A DNA stretch of 64,000 nt from Leishmania donovani (lineage: Eukaryota; Euglenozoa; Kinetoplastea; Trypanosomatida; Trypanosomatidae), in assembly GCF_000227135.1 (NCBI RefSeq), contig NC_018257.1:391105-455104 (forward strand). The letters run 5' to 3'. Shown here one piece after another: positions 1 to 8,735 of the stretch (the stretch's first letter is position 1; every line of letters starts with the position of its first letter). The position numbers and the translations under genes are program-made. The notes beneath the pieces were generated by a model. It saw only the letters and a program-made list of their open reading frames with translations, was not told the DNA's origin and did no database searches.

Positions 1-2
1 CG

Positions 3-1088
3 GCGGCGACCGCTGGCAAGCACTCTGGCACTGCGGCGGCGAGCAAGGAGAACGGGCGCAGCCGACACATTCTGCCCTCGCACCCCTCATTGACTGCAGA
101 TGGCGAGAGCGAAGAGATGGAGGAGGTAGACGAGGCGGAGCTGAAACGCGAGCGGATTGCGCGCATGCGGGCGGAAGAGAAGGCCTTGAGTGGCCAGCGC
201 CTCAACACAGAGCACAAGCGCGAAATCTTCAGGTGCATCGCCACTGCCGCCGACGACCTGGAGTGCTTCACGATGCTCATGCACCGCGACCCCGGCTACA
301 CGCGCTTCCACGACGTGTGCGCGGTGCTGCTGCAGTGCGCCTATCAGGAGCGCAGGTACAACCCCTACTACGTGCAGGTGCTCATGCGCTTCTGCAGTGC
401 AAAGCCGGCGTGTGCGAAGACGCTTCAGTTTGCCGTCTGGGACCGCTTCAAGTCCATTCGAATCGAAAACACCGACATTGTCGGCTACTTTAACTTTGCG
501 TGCGGCATCGCGGACTTGATGCAGCACGGCGTGTACAACCTGAGCCTGCTTCGCGGCCTCGATCTGGAGAACACGAACAAGACGATCGGTCTCTTCACGC
601 GCATGCTGCTACTGCGATTGATCTTGCAGCTGCCGGCGTCGCGGCTGACGCAGCTCTTCTTCGGCGGAGACGGCAGCAGCGCGCACGACCTGCAGGTGGA
701 CACGAGTGTGCTGCGCCGACTGCTGACGAAGTTCATGTCGCTTTACTTCATAGATGAGAACGCCTCGAAGCGGTGGCTACCCGACTTTTACGAGGTGGTC
801 GCTGCGGGCACCGACTTTGATGTCTCTGCTGCCGCCGAGCCGCGGGCGCTACCTGGCTTGCGCGACTCTGCGGCGCCAGCGGCCGATGAAGGCAGCGGAG
901 CTGCAGAGGAGCGAGTACTTCGGCGCAGTGCCGATCGCCCGCCCTCGACGCTGTTGGACAGCGCACCGGCGTCGCCCCGCGCGGCGCTCTCGAGATCCAA
1001 GTCGGCGGCCTCGGCTGAGGCGATGCTCGGGCAGTTCATGAAGCGTGTTCAGGTGGTCTACAAGGCACTCAAGCATGGCATCTTGTGA
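3..1088 (+). CDS. NOM1: NOM1/Sgd1-type nucleolar protein, 3' part (MA3 domain)
   Basis: The reading frame is open to the left edge, so the 5' part of the gene, where this family carries its MIF4G domain, lies outside the window. The visible part starts with an acidic and charged linker (about positions 90-190). An MA3-like helical domain follows at about 200-650, with family-typical wording such as LNTEHKREIF and QERRYNPYYVQVLMRFC; the latter matches the conserved 'QEKTYNPFYA..FC' stretch of human NOM1. A low-complexity tail and a short basic C-terminus (VYKALKHGIL) end the protein. In yeast and human, Sgd1/NOM1 acts in 40S subunit biogenesis in the nucleolus and binds DEAD-box helicases through MIF4G. 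Family assignment is confident; the role in this organism is inferred. A TTG at position 90 is not a start, because the frame simply continues upstream. Confidence 0.85.
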   Translation, partial: AATAGKHSGTAAASKENGRSRHILPSHPSLTADGESEEMEEVDEAELKRERIARMRAEEKALSGQRLNTEHKREIFRCIATAADDLECFTMLMHRDPGYTRFHDVCAVLLQCAYQERRYNPYYVQVLMRFCSAKPACAKTLQFAVWDRFKSIRIENTDIVGYFNFACGIADLMQHGVYNLSLLRGLDLENTNKTIGLFTRMLLLRLILQLPASRLTQLFFGGDGSSAHDLQVDTSVLRRLLTKFMSLYFIDENASKRWLPDFYEVVAAGTDFDVSAAAEPRALPGLRDSAAPAADEGSGAAEERVLRRSADRPPSTLLDSAPASPRAALSRSKSAASAEAMLGQFMKRVQVVYKALKHGIL

Positions 1089-1631
1089 GTGCGGCCCGTG
1101 CGTGCGCGTGCTTTGCTTTTTGAGCGCAAGTCGACACGAGTAAGCTAATGCGCTATATATGTTTTCTCGTCCTACATCTTGCCCAGGTCCTGCAGGGCCT
1201 CCCTGCGTTTGCTGTCGTGCTTGGGTCCCTGGTACCTCTCCCAGCCTGGCTGGCTTACCATTTACGCATCCGCTCTCTTCTTCCCTAGCGAAGCGCCTCT
1301 GCACATCTGGTATCATGCGCGTACGCTTTCCGCTGCGCACTAGCACGGAAAACGGAACAATGCCGCTGCCTCTGTACACCAGGTTGGGAACGCAGCACAC
1401 ACACACACAAAAAAAAAAAGGTGCATGCTGAGTGCTGTGTGAGCCGATGCGCATTCGCATTATAGCGCTCTCCCCGCCTTCTCAATCATCTTTCTCATCT
1501 TGCTCTCCGTTTATCATGTACATTTCCGCCCTGATCACCGGTGCCTCATCCTTAGTGCACCCACTGGCATACGCGCATAGACCACTACCCTTTCCCGCAC
1601 GCATACGCGGGCACAAGCGAAAACGGCGTCG
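1089..1631. other. Intergenic spacer with candidate splice acceptor
   Basis: No convincing gene. It contains a short CA run followed by an A tract near 1398-1420. A pyrimidine-rich stretch at about 1470-1553 precedes an AG at 1554-1555, a plausible spliced-leader acceptor for the gene starting at 1632 that would leave a 5' UTR of about 76 nt. Confidence 0.6.
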
Positions 1632-4600
1632 ATGCACGCCGAGGCGTCGCTCACGTTCTTGTTTCATCCGAGGACCGACACATGGGTAAGCGAAGCGCAC
1701 CTTCGCGTCGATGTGGAGGCGGTCGATGGCCGCTGCGGAGGCGAACACGGTGGGGCAGCAGGGCAAGCGGTTGGGGGCCGTGATGCGCTCTCGTCATCAG
1801 CAACTTCCTCATGCACGCTGCTCATCTACGTCGCCCGCCATCACGCTCTGCGCCGGGTCTTTGTTCAAGAGGAGAAGGGGGACGGCGCCACCGATGCTTT
1901 CTCGGATGAGGCTCCAGGCGCAACGTCCGTCTCGCCATCGCCTGCGGACGTTGCGCTTGGCTTTCCTTGCGAAGGCTGCACTCTGCCGCGACGCATCGAG
2001 GTGCAGCGCTACACCTGGCAGCCTTGCCATCAACCGATTCGCCACCTCTCTGCGGGCGACGGGGAGACAATGCGCTTGTCCAATGACTTGGACAAGCGCC
2101 GCCACCGCTCTCGAGGAGAGAAAGCGACTGCACTGATGCACCGCCTTGGGGAGACGGAGGTGAACTCCGTTGATGCCGGCTCCTCGCCGTGTTCCCATAT
2201 ACATCTCTTTTCCAGCAGCGGCACCGGCCTCTTCGAAGACATGGTCGAAGATGAGGAGGAGGGCGGCGGCGGCGATGGACTCGTATTGCACTTCGACTCT
2301 TCGCCGCCGTCGTCTTCTTCGCCTCCTTTTGCCCCCCGCGTGGAGGCGGCAGTGGATGACGTCGCACCCCCTGATTTGGTGAAGGGGGCGAACAACGCCA
2401 CGGCGACGGCGGCGACCCCAAACGCGTTGCGTCTCCCTGCTCACGATGGAACGACCGCCGCGCCGCGTATCCCAGGTGCGGCTCCCGAGTCATCGACACA
2501 AACGCCATTGCGCGCGGCGGCTACGGAGAGCGCCGAGGCGAGCTTAAGCGGTGCACCGCGCCGCCTGCTGCTTCTTCGCCCAGGCACAGAGGGCGAACCT
2601 TGTTCACTTTCGACCGCCTCCTCCACGGCAGTGCCGCCAGCGGCGCCGCTCTCATCAGCACTGAGCAGCGCACGAGGCAGTCGCGTCCTTCGCATAAGCA
2701 CCGCCGCTGCGGCAAAGTCGGATACCCTCTTAGCGGAACCGGCGCAAGAGGCACCGCATACACCATTGCCAGCCTGCGCGGCCACCACCACGACTGCGGC
2801 AACTGAAGCGACCAGGAGCACCCTCAAGGTACCGGCGCCGACACGATCGACAATTCCCATCTCGGCCTCCGAGACAGCGGGCACTCCTGAGCCTCGTGAA
2901 TGGCAGCCGTTTCTCCTGTCTTTTGCCTACCCAGTCTGCTCGACTGACGCTACTACTACGGCGCAGAAGCCACCGCCTCTACTGTCGGCGCCGGTGGCCA
3001 TGAAGGGCCGCCGCACCGTCGCGGTGCACTTGGAGTTCATTGCTGTCGCGGTCGGTGAGACCACCTCACACCCTGACGCCGCCTCCATAGCCGCGCACTG
3101 CTCACGTGGGAGTGTTGCATCGTGCGGATGGTCGTCGCAGTGCCTCTCTACCAACGTCCTTTCGCCTGACGTAGACGCGCACGACACCATGCACAGAGCA
3201 TCACATGGATACTCGGTCATCATAGGCGATGCGTCCCTGGCGTCCCGCTGCTTCATGTGCCCGCTGGTGGCGGCCGTGCTGCCCGGCGATAGCGGCCGCT
3301 GCTATGACGCGACGTGCAAATTACCCACCAATGGTGGCACTGGGGAAGTGCGCGCTGGCCCACTGCTTGATGTGTGGGTGCGTGCTGTGTCGGGGCGGCA
3401 GCCCTCTGCACAGCAGAGGGGCCACCGCAACGCGCGCGAATTTCTTTCCTCGACGGAAGTTGTGCTGAAGGATCAGCCGCGGCCACAGCAGGGGGCTGCC
3501 AAGCTAGAGGGCGCCACACAAGACGAGGGTACCTGCCGTGTGCCTGCGAAGCCGTCGTCATCATCTGAGTCGTCGCAGCCGTTGTTCACGACCGTCTTCA
3601 CGGCGTCATGGCTTTCCCAACTGTGCTGCGTTTTCACCCCGTGTCCCCTTGCCACGTCACCCTACCGGCACCCGCACACGGGTGACGTGCGGAGGCCGCG
3701 ACCGGCGAGGCGCTCCCTGTGGCCGTCATCACGTTCGCCAAGTCTGGTGTGGGTGGCGACGCAGGTGACGCAGGACTGCATCGTTACTCGTCCGCGCTGC
3801 CTCACCGGCTCCACGTCCTCGCCACCACTCCGTGCAAGTGAGCCAAAAGGAAAGGTGCGGTACTACTGGCTGCGAAGCGACCCCCGCCAGAGCGACGCGC
3901 TGCACCGGTATCTCTGTCGCGTCTTCGCCTGCTGGGCAAGCGCCACTTCTGCATCGCTTTCGGCGTCGTCACCGCATTTGTGCGCGTCGCAATGCACCGC
4001 GAGTGACGTTGTGGCGGCTTCCACTCTTCTCGACATCGTCGTTACGAAGGCTAACCCACCAACGCTGAGCTTGCGTGGTGGCGCTGTAGGCACCGCGTCT
4101 GCCGTGCTGGTGGCATACGAGACGCTTCACACTGCGGAGCTGGAGCTGGAGGCCGAGGACGCGGCGGAGGCGCCGTCAGCCGCGTCTGCCACGCCGCTTG
4201 TTGCCGGAGCTGAAAGGCGAAGACTCTCTCCGTCGGCGCTGCGCGCCCGCGTTGCCATCACTGCTGCTGTGCTGCAGCACCTCATGTGGGGTGCAGTGGA
4301 GAGGTCGGATACGAGTTGCAAGGGCGAGGCGTCAAAGGACGCTGCTGTGGAGCGGAAGGCGGTGAGCGACCCCGAGCGAACACCATCGACGCCGTCGCCA
4401 CCGGGGGAGCAGCATGTCGTGCATTTGGAGGAGGTGACCTCGCGTCTTGTGCGCGCCGCGCGAGCGCTGGCAGTGCACTGGGTGTGCGGCAGTCCGTCTC
4501 TCTTGCGCAACGCACCCGCATCGCTGATGGACTTTCTCACGGAGGAGCTGCTGCTGCTGTCCTCTATCTTGTCTGTGGGGCGCTTGCTGGGTGACATGTT

Positions 4601-7430
4601 TGCTCGCGCTGCAAAGGGCTTCGAAGCATGCAGCCCTGTGAGGGCTCCCTCCACGACGGGGCTCGACATGCTGCGCCACTTCGCGACCGAGTATGCTTCT
4701 GCCTCACTGGCGGCGTTGGCGTGGCTGTCGCAGCACGCCGCCGACACACAGCTGCTTCGGGAAGAGGGTCTCGTGTCACTACGTCTCCACGAAGCCGAGC
4801 GCGCGCTGCTCTGTTCTGCGTCGGCGTCACCGGCCTCGTCGCGGCATGGTGGGCTGGTAAGGCACCGATTGAGTTCCGGCAAGGGCCCAGCGTTTCGACT
4901 CTGTTCTTACACTAAGGAGTCACATCAGCGCTTCTCTCGGGACGACGGCACAACTGTTGTAGGGAAGTCGGTGCTTCAAGCACCCCTGCGAGGGAAGGTG
5001 AATGTGCGCGTCGAGCACGCGGCTGTGATGAACGCGTTCATGGTGCACCTCGAGTGGACGACGACGATGTCGGCGGCAGCCTGCGATGCACCCCCGCCAG
5101 CACTCTTCCCGGACGTCCACGCAGCAGTGGAGCTGCCTTTTCTCCTACTTGTCTTTGTGGTCGCAGAGGACGTGGGCGGCACTGCACATGACTCTGCGGA
5201 CTCTTCATGGACGAGCGACGATAGGAGTCTCAGAGGCCCTCGTGGCGTTGGTGGGTGCGCAGTGCGCCTGTACCAGGTGACGCCTTTCACCTGGCGCCTG
5301 AGCGCTGCCGCCTGCACTTCCAACGGCTTCGTGGCCCGCACGACCCAATTGCTGATGCATGCACTGGATCTGGTGGCGCGACAGCCGGATGTCTTCGAGG
5401 GGTTTCACCTGCAGGCTGTCACGGGTCTTGGCAGCGGCGCAACTACCACGGCGGCCGCCAGCGCACGCCCACGAACAACGCTGAAGCGCACTCGCGGTCG
5501 CCGGTGCGGCACTGGCTGTGCCGATGGCGCTGCAGAGGGGGGTGCATCTGCCACTGCTGTATCGAGCAAAAACGGGGCACTAGGCGCGGACACTGCCGCT
5601 GTGCGGCGCAACAGGGCCCAGCCTCGCGCAGGCAAGAGGCGAAGAACGGGCGTGGACGACAACGACGACGGCCGCAGCGAAGGCAGCGAGACGTCTAGGG
5701 TCGATGAAGACGGCACAGTCGACTCGGAGGCCGATGATGACGATGCGAGCACCCTAATGCTTCATGTGGGGTCGAGTCGCGGCTTTCGAGCCGCCGCCGC
5801 TGCGGCGTCGCCACCAGACAGCGGCCCTGCGCGCCGCCGGCGACCCGGCAGTGGCTTTCACAAGAGCTCGAGCAACACATCTCTGTCGGTGTTTGACACG
5901 GCGCGCGTCATGCCCGTGGTTGTGTTTCGCCAAGATGCTGCCGCTCCGCTGCTGGAGGTGGAAGTGAGCCAAGCAAGTCAGCTGGCCGCGCAGCTCGCGG
6001 CGTTCGGTAGCAGGGCAACGAGGAGTGCCGGCAGAAACGCCAATGAACAAGATGAGGCACAGGAGGAGGCGTCGCGCGTGTTGTGCACATTGCTCGATCA
6101 CTGGATCGGCTTCAGCTCACTGCACGCGGCGGCACCGCACTATGTTGCAAACTTGCAAGCCCGCCAACGGCACGGCGCTCTCACGCTGACCACGCAACTC
6201 GGCAGCTTGTCGTCTCACACAGGGGCGCTGACGGAGCGTTGCGTCCTTTACGCCTACGCGGACTTGCTGCGAAGTCTGTGGCGAGAACTGGCGCATCTTT
6301 CTGAATCCTCCCCACACTCTACGGAGACTTCTCCTTCGGCGTCCTCGCCCCTCACCAGATTCGTGTCGGTGGCTGCACTGCGTGCTCATGTGCTGGACCC
6401 TGTGCGCGTTGCGGCGGCTATTGAAGCTGCCATCGCCGAGTACGCGCGACAGGACATCGAGTGCCGGAAACGTCTACTGGCTGCGAAACGGTATGCGGCG
6501 GCTCAGTGGGCCTCGGAGGAGGCCGAGGAGAACGAGAAGGAAGGCGGCGCCGGCAACACTGGCGGCGCGCGGCGGAGTAAGCCAAAGAAGCAGACGCAGC
6601 AGCAGCAGCGGCAGCGTCTAGAGGAGGAGGTGTCGACCGAGGCTGCGGCGCGGGCCACGTGGGCGTCACTCGCCATGCAGACGAAGGCTCTCGTCCGCAC
6701 GTTCTACGCGGAGGTGCTGGGGGCGTTTCCTCTTGCATCGCCACCGCTGCCGGCAGATAACCAGCCTCGCACGATACATGCAGAGGTGAAGAGTGGCTCT
6801 TTCTGTGGGGCGTCAGGAGGGAATGCGTTGCCATGGGGCGTGCCCAATTCTTGGGACCTTGCTGCCTCAGAGAAGCGTGCAGCCTTCCTGTCTTGTCTCC
6901 GAGGTTTCCTGCAGTCTGTGGAGGTCGAGGAGGAGGGGCCGCCGCCGCCGCGACGTGGTGACACGACAGCTCCTACCTTCTCGCCAGCTTTTCGACTGCA
7001 ACTGGCCGGCGCATCCGCCGACAAAGTCTTCTCGCTGCAGACGTTGCCCTCCTCTTTAAAGTCACGACAGTGGCGTGCAACCGGCGCAGGTGCTGCGGCG
7101 GACCTGGACGTCACGGTTGCCCAGCTGGCCGAGACGTGTGTGGCGCAGCTGTCATGCACTCCTTCGCACTCGTGTCTCCGCTTAGCCGACGCCACTTCCG
7201 CAAACGCGCAGAGAGGAAAGAAGAGAGTTGACAAGGTGGTTCGGTGGCCGGTGGCGGGCGACGATGCAGCGGCACAACGAGCTGCTCAGCTACTGCTTGT
7301 CAGCGACGCTCTCCTGTTGCCGTGCGGCAAGAGAGCGTCGGCGGCTTCTGCGCATCGTCAGGCGACCGCTGCCAAACTTGCGCTGCCGTTGGCGCAGCTG
7401 ATGATGAACGCGGAAGCCGTGCTACACTGA
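1632..7430 (+). CDS. Large hypothetical protein, 1932 aa, nuclear-like, kinetoplastid orphan
   Basis: I do not recognise a family. The 1932-residue protein alternates ordered-looking blocks with long Ala/Ser/Thr/Pro-rich linkers. Ordered-looking blocks include residues about 880-1080, which are helix-rich, and about 1130-1280, with hydrophobic strands such as ELPFLLLVFVVAED. At about 1290-1370 there are two basic clusters (LKRTRGRRC and GKRRRTG) followed at once by an acidic Asp/Glu stretch, the usual look of a nuclear localisation signal beside an acidic tail. A Lys/Gln-rich segment (KKQTQQQQRQR) lies near residue 1655. ATG 1632 is the first ATG in a frame that is open and biased in codon use, and an AG with pyrimidine tract precedes it, so I keep it; a later Met near residue 146 is possible. 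A chromatin or transcription role is only a guess from composition. Confidence 0.8.
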   Translation: MHAEASLTFLFHPRTDTWVSEAHLRVDVEAVDGRCGGEHGGAAGQAVGGRDALSSSATSSCTLLIYVARHHALRRVFVQEEKGDGATDAFSDEAPGATSVSPSPADVALGFPCEGCTLPRRIEVQRYTWQPCHQPIRHLSAGDGETMRLSNDLDKRRHRSRGEKATALMHRLGETEVNSVDAGSSPCSHIHLFSSSGTGLFEDMVEDEEEGGGGDGLVLHFDSSPPSSSSPPFAPRVEAAVDDVAPPDLVKGANNATATAATPNALRLPAHDGTTAAPRIPGAAPESSTQTPLRAAATESAEASLSGAPRRLLLLRPGTEGEPCSLSTASSTAVPPAAPLSSALSSARGSRVLRISTAAAAKSDTLLAEPAQEAPHTPLPACAATTTTAATEATRSTLKVPAPTRSTIPISASETAGTPEPREWQPFLLSFAYPVCSTDATTTAQKPPPLLSAPVAMKGRRTVAVHLEFIAVAVGETTSHPDAASIAAHCSRGSVASCGWSSQCLSTNVLSPDVDAHDTMHRASHGYSVIIGDASLASRCFMCPLVAAVLPGDSGRCYDATCKLPTNGGTGEVRAGPLLDVWVRAVSGRQPSAQQRGHRNAREFLSSTEVVLKDQPRPQQGAAKLEGATQDEGTCRVPAKPSSSSESSQPLFTTVFTASWLSQLCCVFTPCPLATSPYRHPHTGDVRRPRPARRSLWPSSRSPSLVWVATQVTQDCIVTRPRCLTGSTSSPPLRASEPKGKVRYYWLRSDPRQSDALHRYLCRVFACWASATSASLSASSPHLCASQCTASDVVAASTLLDIVVTKANPPTLSLRGGAVGTASAVLVAYETLHTAELELEAEDAAEAPSAASATPLVAGAERRRLSPSALRARVAITAAVLQHLMWGAVERSDTSCKGEASKDAAVERKAVSDPERTPSTPSPPGEQHVVHLEEVTSRLVRAARALAVHWVCGSPSLLRNAPASLMDFLTEELLLLSSILSVGRLLGDMFARAAKGFEACSPVRAPSTTGLDMLRHFATEYASASLAALAWLSQHAADTQLLREEGLVSLRLHEAERALLCSASASPASSRHGGLVRHRLSSGKGPAFRLCSYTKESHQRFSRDDGTTVVGKSVLQAPLRGKVNVRVEHAAVMNAFMVHLEWTTTMSAAACDAPPPALFPDVHAAVELPFLLLVFVVAEDVGGTAHDSADSSWTSDDRSLRGPRGVGGCAVRLYQVTPFTWRLSAAACTSNGFVARTTQLLMHALDLVARQPDVFEGFHLQAVTGLGSGATTTAAASARPRTTLKRTRGRRCGTGCADGAAEGGASATAVSSKNGALGADTAAVRRNRAQPRAGKRRRTGVDDNDDGRSEGSETSRVDEDGTVDSEADDDDASTLMLHVGSSRGFRAAAAAASPPDSGPARRRRPGSGFHKSSSNTSLSVFDTARVMPVVVFRQDAAAPLLEVEVSQASQLAAQLAAFGSRATRSAGRNANEQDEAQEEASRVLCTLLDHWIGFSSLHAAAPHYVANLQARQRHGALTLTTQLGSLSSHTGALTERCVLYAYADLLRSLWRELAHLSESSPHSTETSPSASSPLTRFVSVAALRAHVLDPVRVAAAIEAAIAEYARQDIECRKRLLAAKRYAAAQWASEEAEENEKEGGAGNTGGARRSKPKKQTQQQQRQRLEEEVSTEAAARATWASLAMQTKALVRTFYAEVLGAFPLASPPLPADNQPRTIHAEVKSGSFCGASGGNALPWGVPNSWDLAASEKRAAFLSCLRGFLQSVEVEEEGPPPPRRGDTTAPTFSPAFRLQLAGASADKVFSLQTLPSSLKSRQWRATGAGAAADLDVTVAQLAETCVAQLSCTPSHSCLRLADATSANAQRGKKRVDKVVRWPVAGDDAAAQRAAQLLLVSDALLLPCGKRASAASAHRQATAAKLALPLAQLMMNAEAVLH

Positions 7431-8735
7431 GCCCCACGCTCCTACGCTTGTGAAGGAACGTCTGCCCCTTATTTGTATGTCTTTTTGGCGATGATCTTCC
7501 TCGCACGGGACAACGCCGAAAAGCGACTTGCGGCTTACAGACAAACCGAGGGACGGTGTCCCCATAGCGCGCTAGAACCACCCGAGACGTTTAGCGCGGC
7601 TTGTCTGCTTTCTCGCGCATTCGAGCTGGGCAGATGAGCAGTAGGCAGATGGTGCAACGACTGCCACCCCTCCCCTCCTCCTCTCTACTGCTCGATGGTG
7701 ATGGCGTGGGCAGGAGACGAAACAGCACGCCTGCGCATCCGCGCCCATTCATGCACACCAGACACACACGGAAAGGCGTGGACATGTGTGGCCGCTTTCA
7801 CCCATATATGTGCTTGTGTCTATGTCTGTGCCTCGTAAGAACCGGCGCGTCCACAACTCTTCCTCTAAGCTCTTCACCTCTTCTTCCCCTTCTCACCGAT
7901 CAAGGCCGACGCCGCCACGCACCCGCCTGCACAAATAAAAGCACAGTGTGACATAGAGAGCCATCGCCCACTCAAGGCGCCGTCGGAGCGTTTCAGCGAC
8001 AAGGAAGTGAGAGCAGGAGCGCCTCCGCGGCCCCGCACGCACCAAAGAGGACAACGCGAGACGCGTTACGCGGAACGCCACGTCCCCGTGCTTCCTTGCA
8101 CACACGTCGTTGTGTGCACGCTTGCGTCTGTGTCCAAAAAGGCACCCCGCCGCGTTTTCTGTCGAAACCCTCCCCCTCCCCCTTACTCTCTCTCTGCCCC
8201 CGCCGTCTCATCATCCGACATTATTCTCCATCGTCGTCTTTCTCCCGCCTCTCCGTCTTTTCCGCTTGGCCCCCCCCCCGTGTCTTGTGCCTTATTGTCT
8301 CTCCTGTCTTCTCGCACGTCTGTCTCTCCGTCCATCCCTCTCCCTCTGCGTGCACTCGATTGAGTCTCTGTCTTTGTGTGCACAGACATATCTATCTATA
8401 TACCTAGATATACATCTAGGTATCTAATGCATATATACATACATATATATGTTTGCGTATATGTGTGTGTGTGTGTTGCGTGTGCCGGTGCACTCTGGTT
8501 TTGCGCTTTCCCTCCTTCCTCGTTTTCGTTTTCGGTCTTCACCTCTCTCTCTTTCTCCCGTGCTTCTTTGTGTTGCACTTCTTCTGGTGTGTGTCACTGA
8601 CTAGCGTGCGTCTGCGTGCCGCCTCACTTTCGCTTCCTGTGTGTGGGCGCGCATCGACTTCTTCGGCTTCTATCTGGGCTACGCCTGCTTTCTATTTAAC
8701 ACCAGCGCACCCGTTAGCGTTTAACGCGCCTGCGC
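7431..8735. other. Intergenic spacer, pyrimidine- and AT-microsatellite-rich
   Basis: No gene supported. The left half should be 3' UTR of the orphan gene. Strong C/T-rich blocks (about 8155-8350 and 8505-8590) are suitable for trans-splicing of the DHHC gene. An AT-rich patch at 8385-8460 carries a perfect hairpin, listed separately, and a short TG run follows at 8462-8478. Small reading frames in the tract have pyrimidine-driven composition (Ser/Leu/Pro/Phe) and look non-coding. Confidence 0.6.
8400..8423. repeat. Perfect 10-bp inverted repeat with 4-nt loop
   Basis: Arm ATACCTAGAT at 8400-8409 is exactly complementary in reverse to ATCTAGGTAT at 8414-8423, with ATAC as loop. It lies about 310 nt upstream of the DHHC start in an AT-rich patch inside pyrimidine-rich spacer. 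It could fold in precursor RNA, but no function is shown. Confidence 0.7.
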
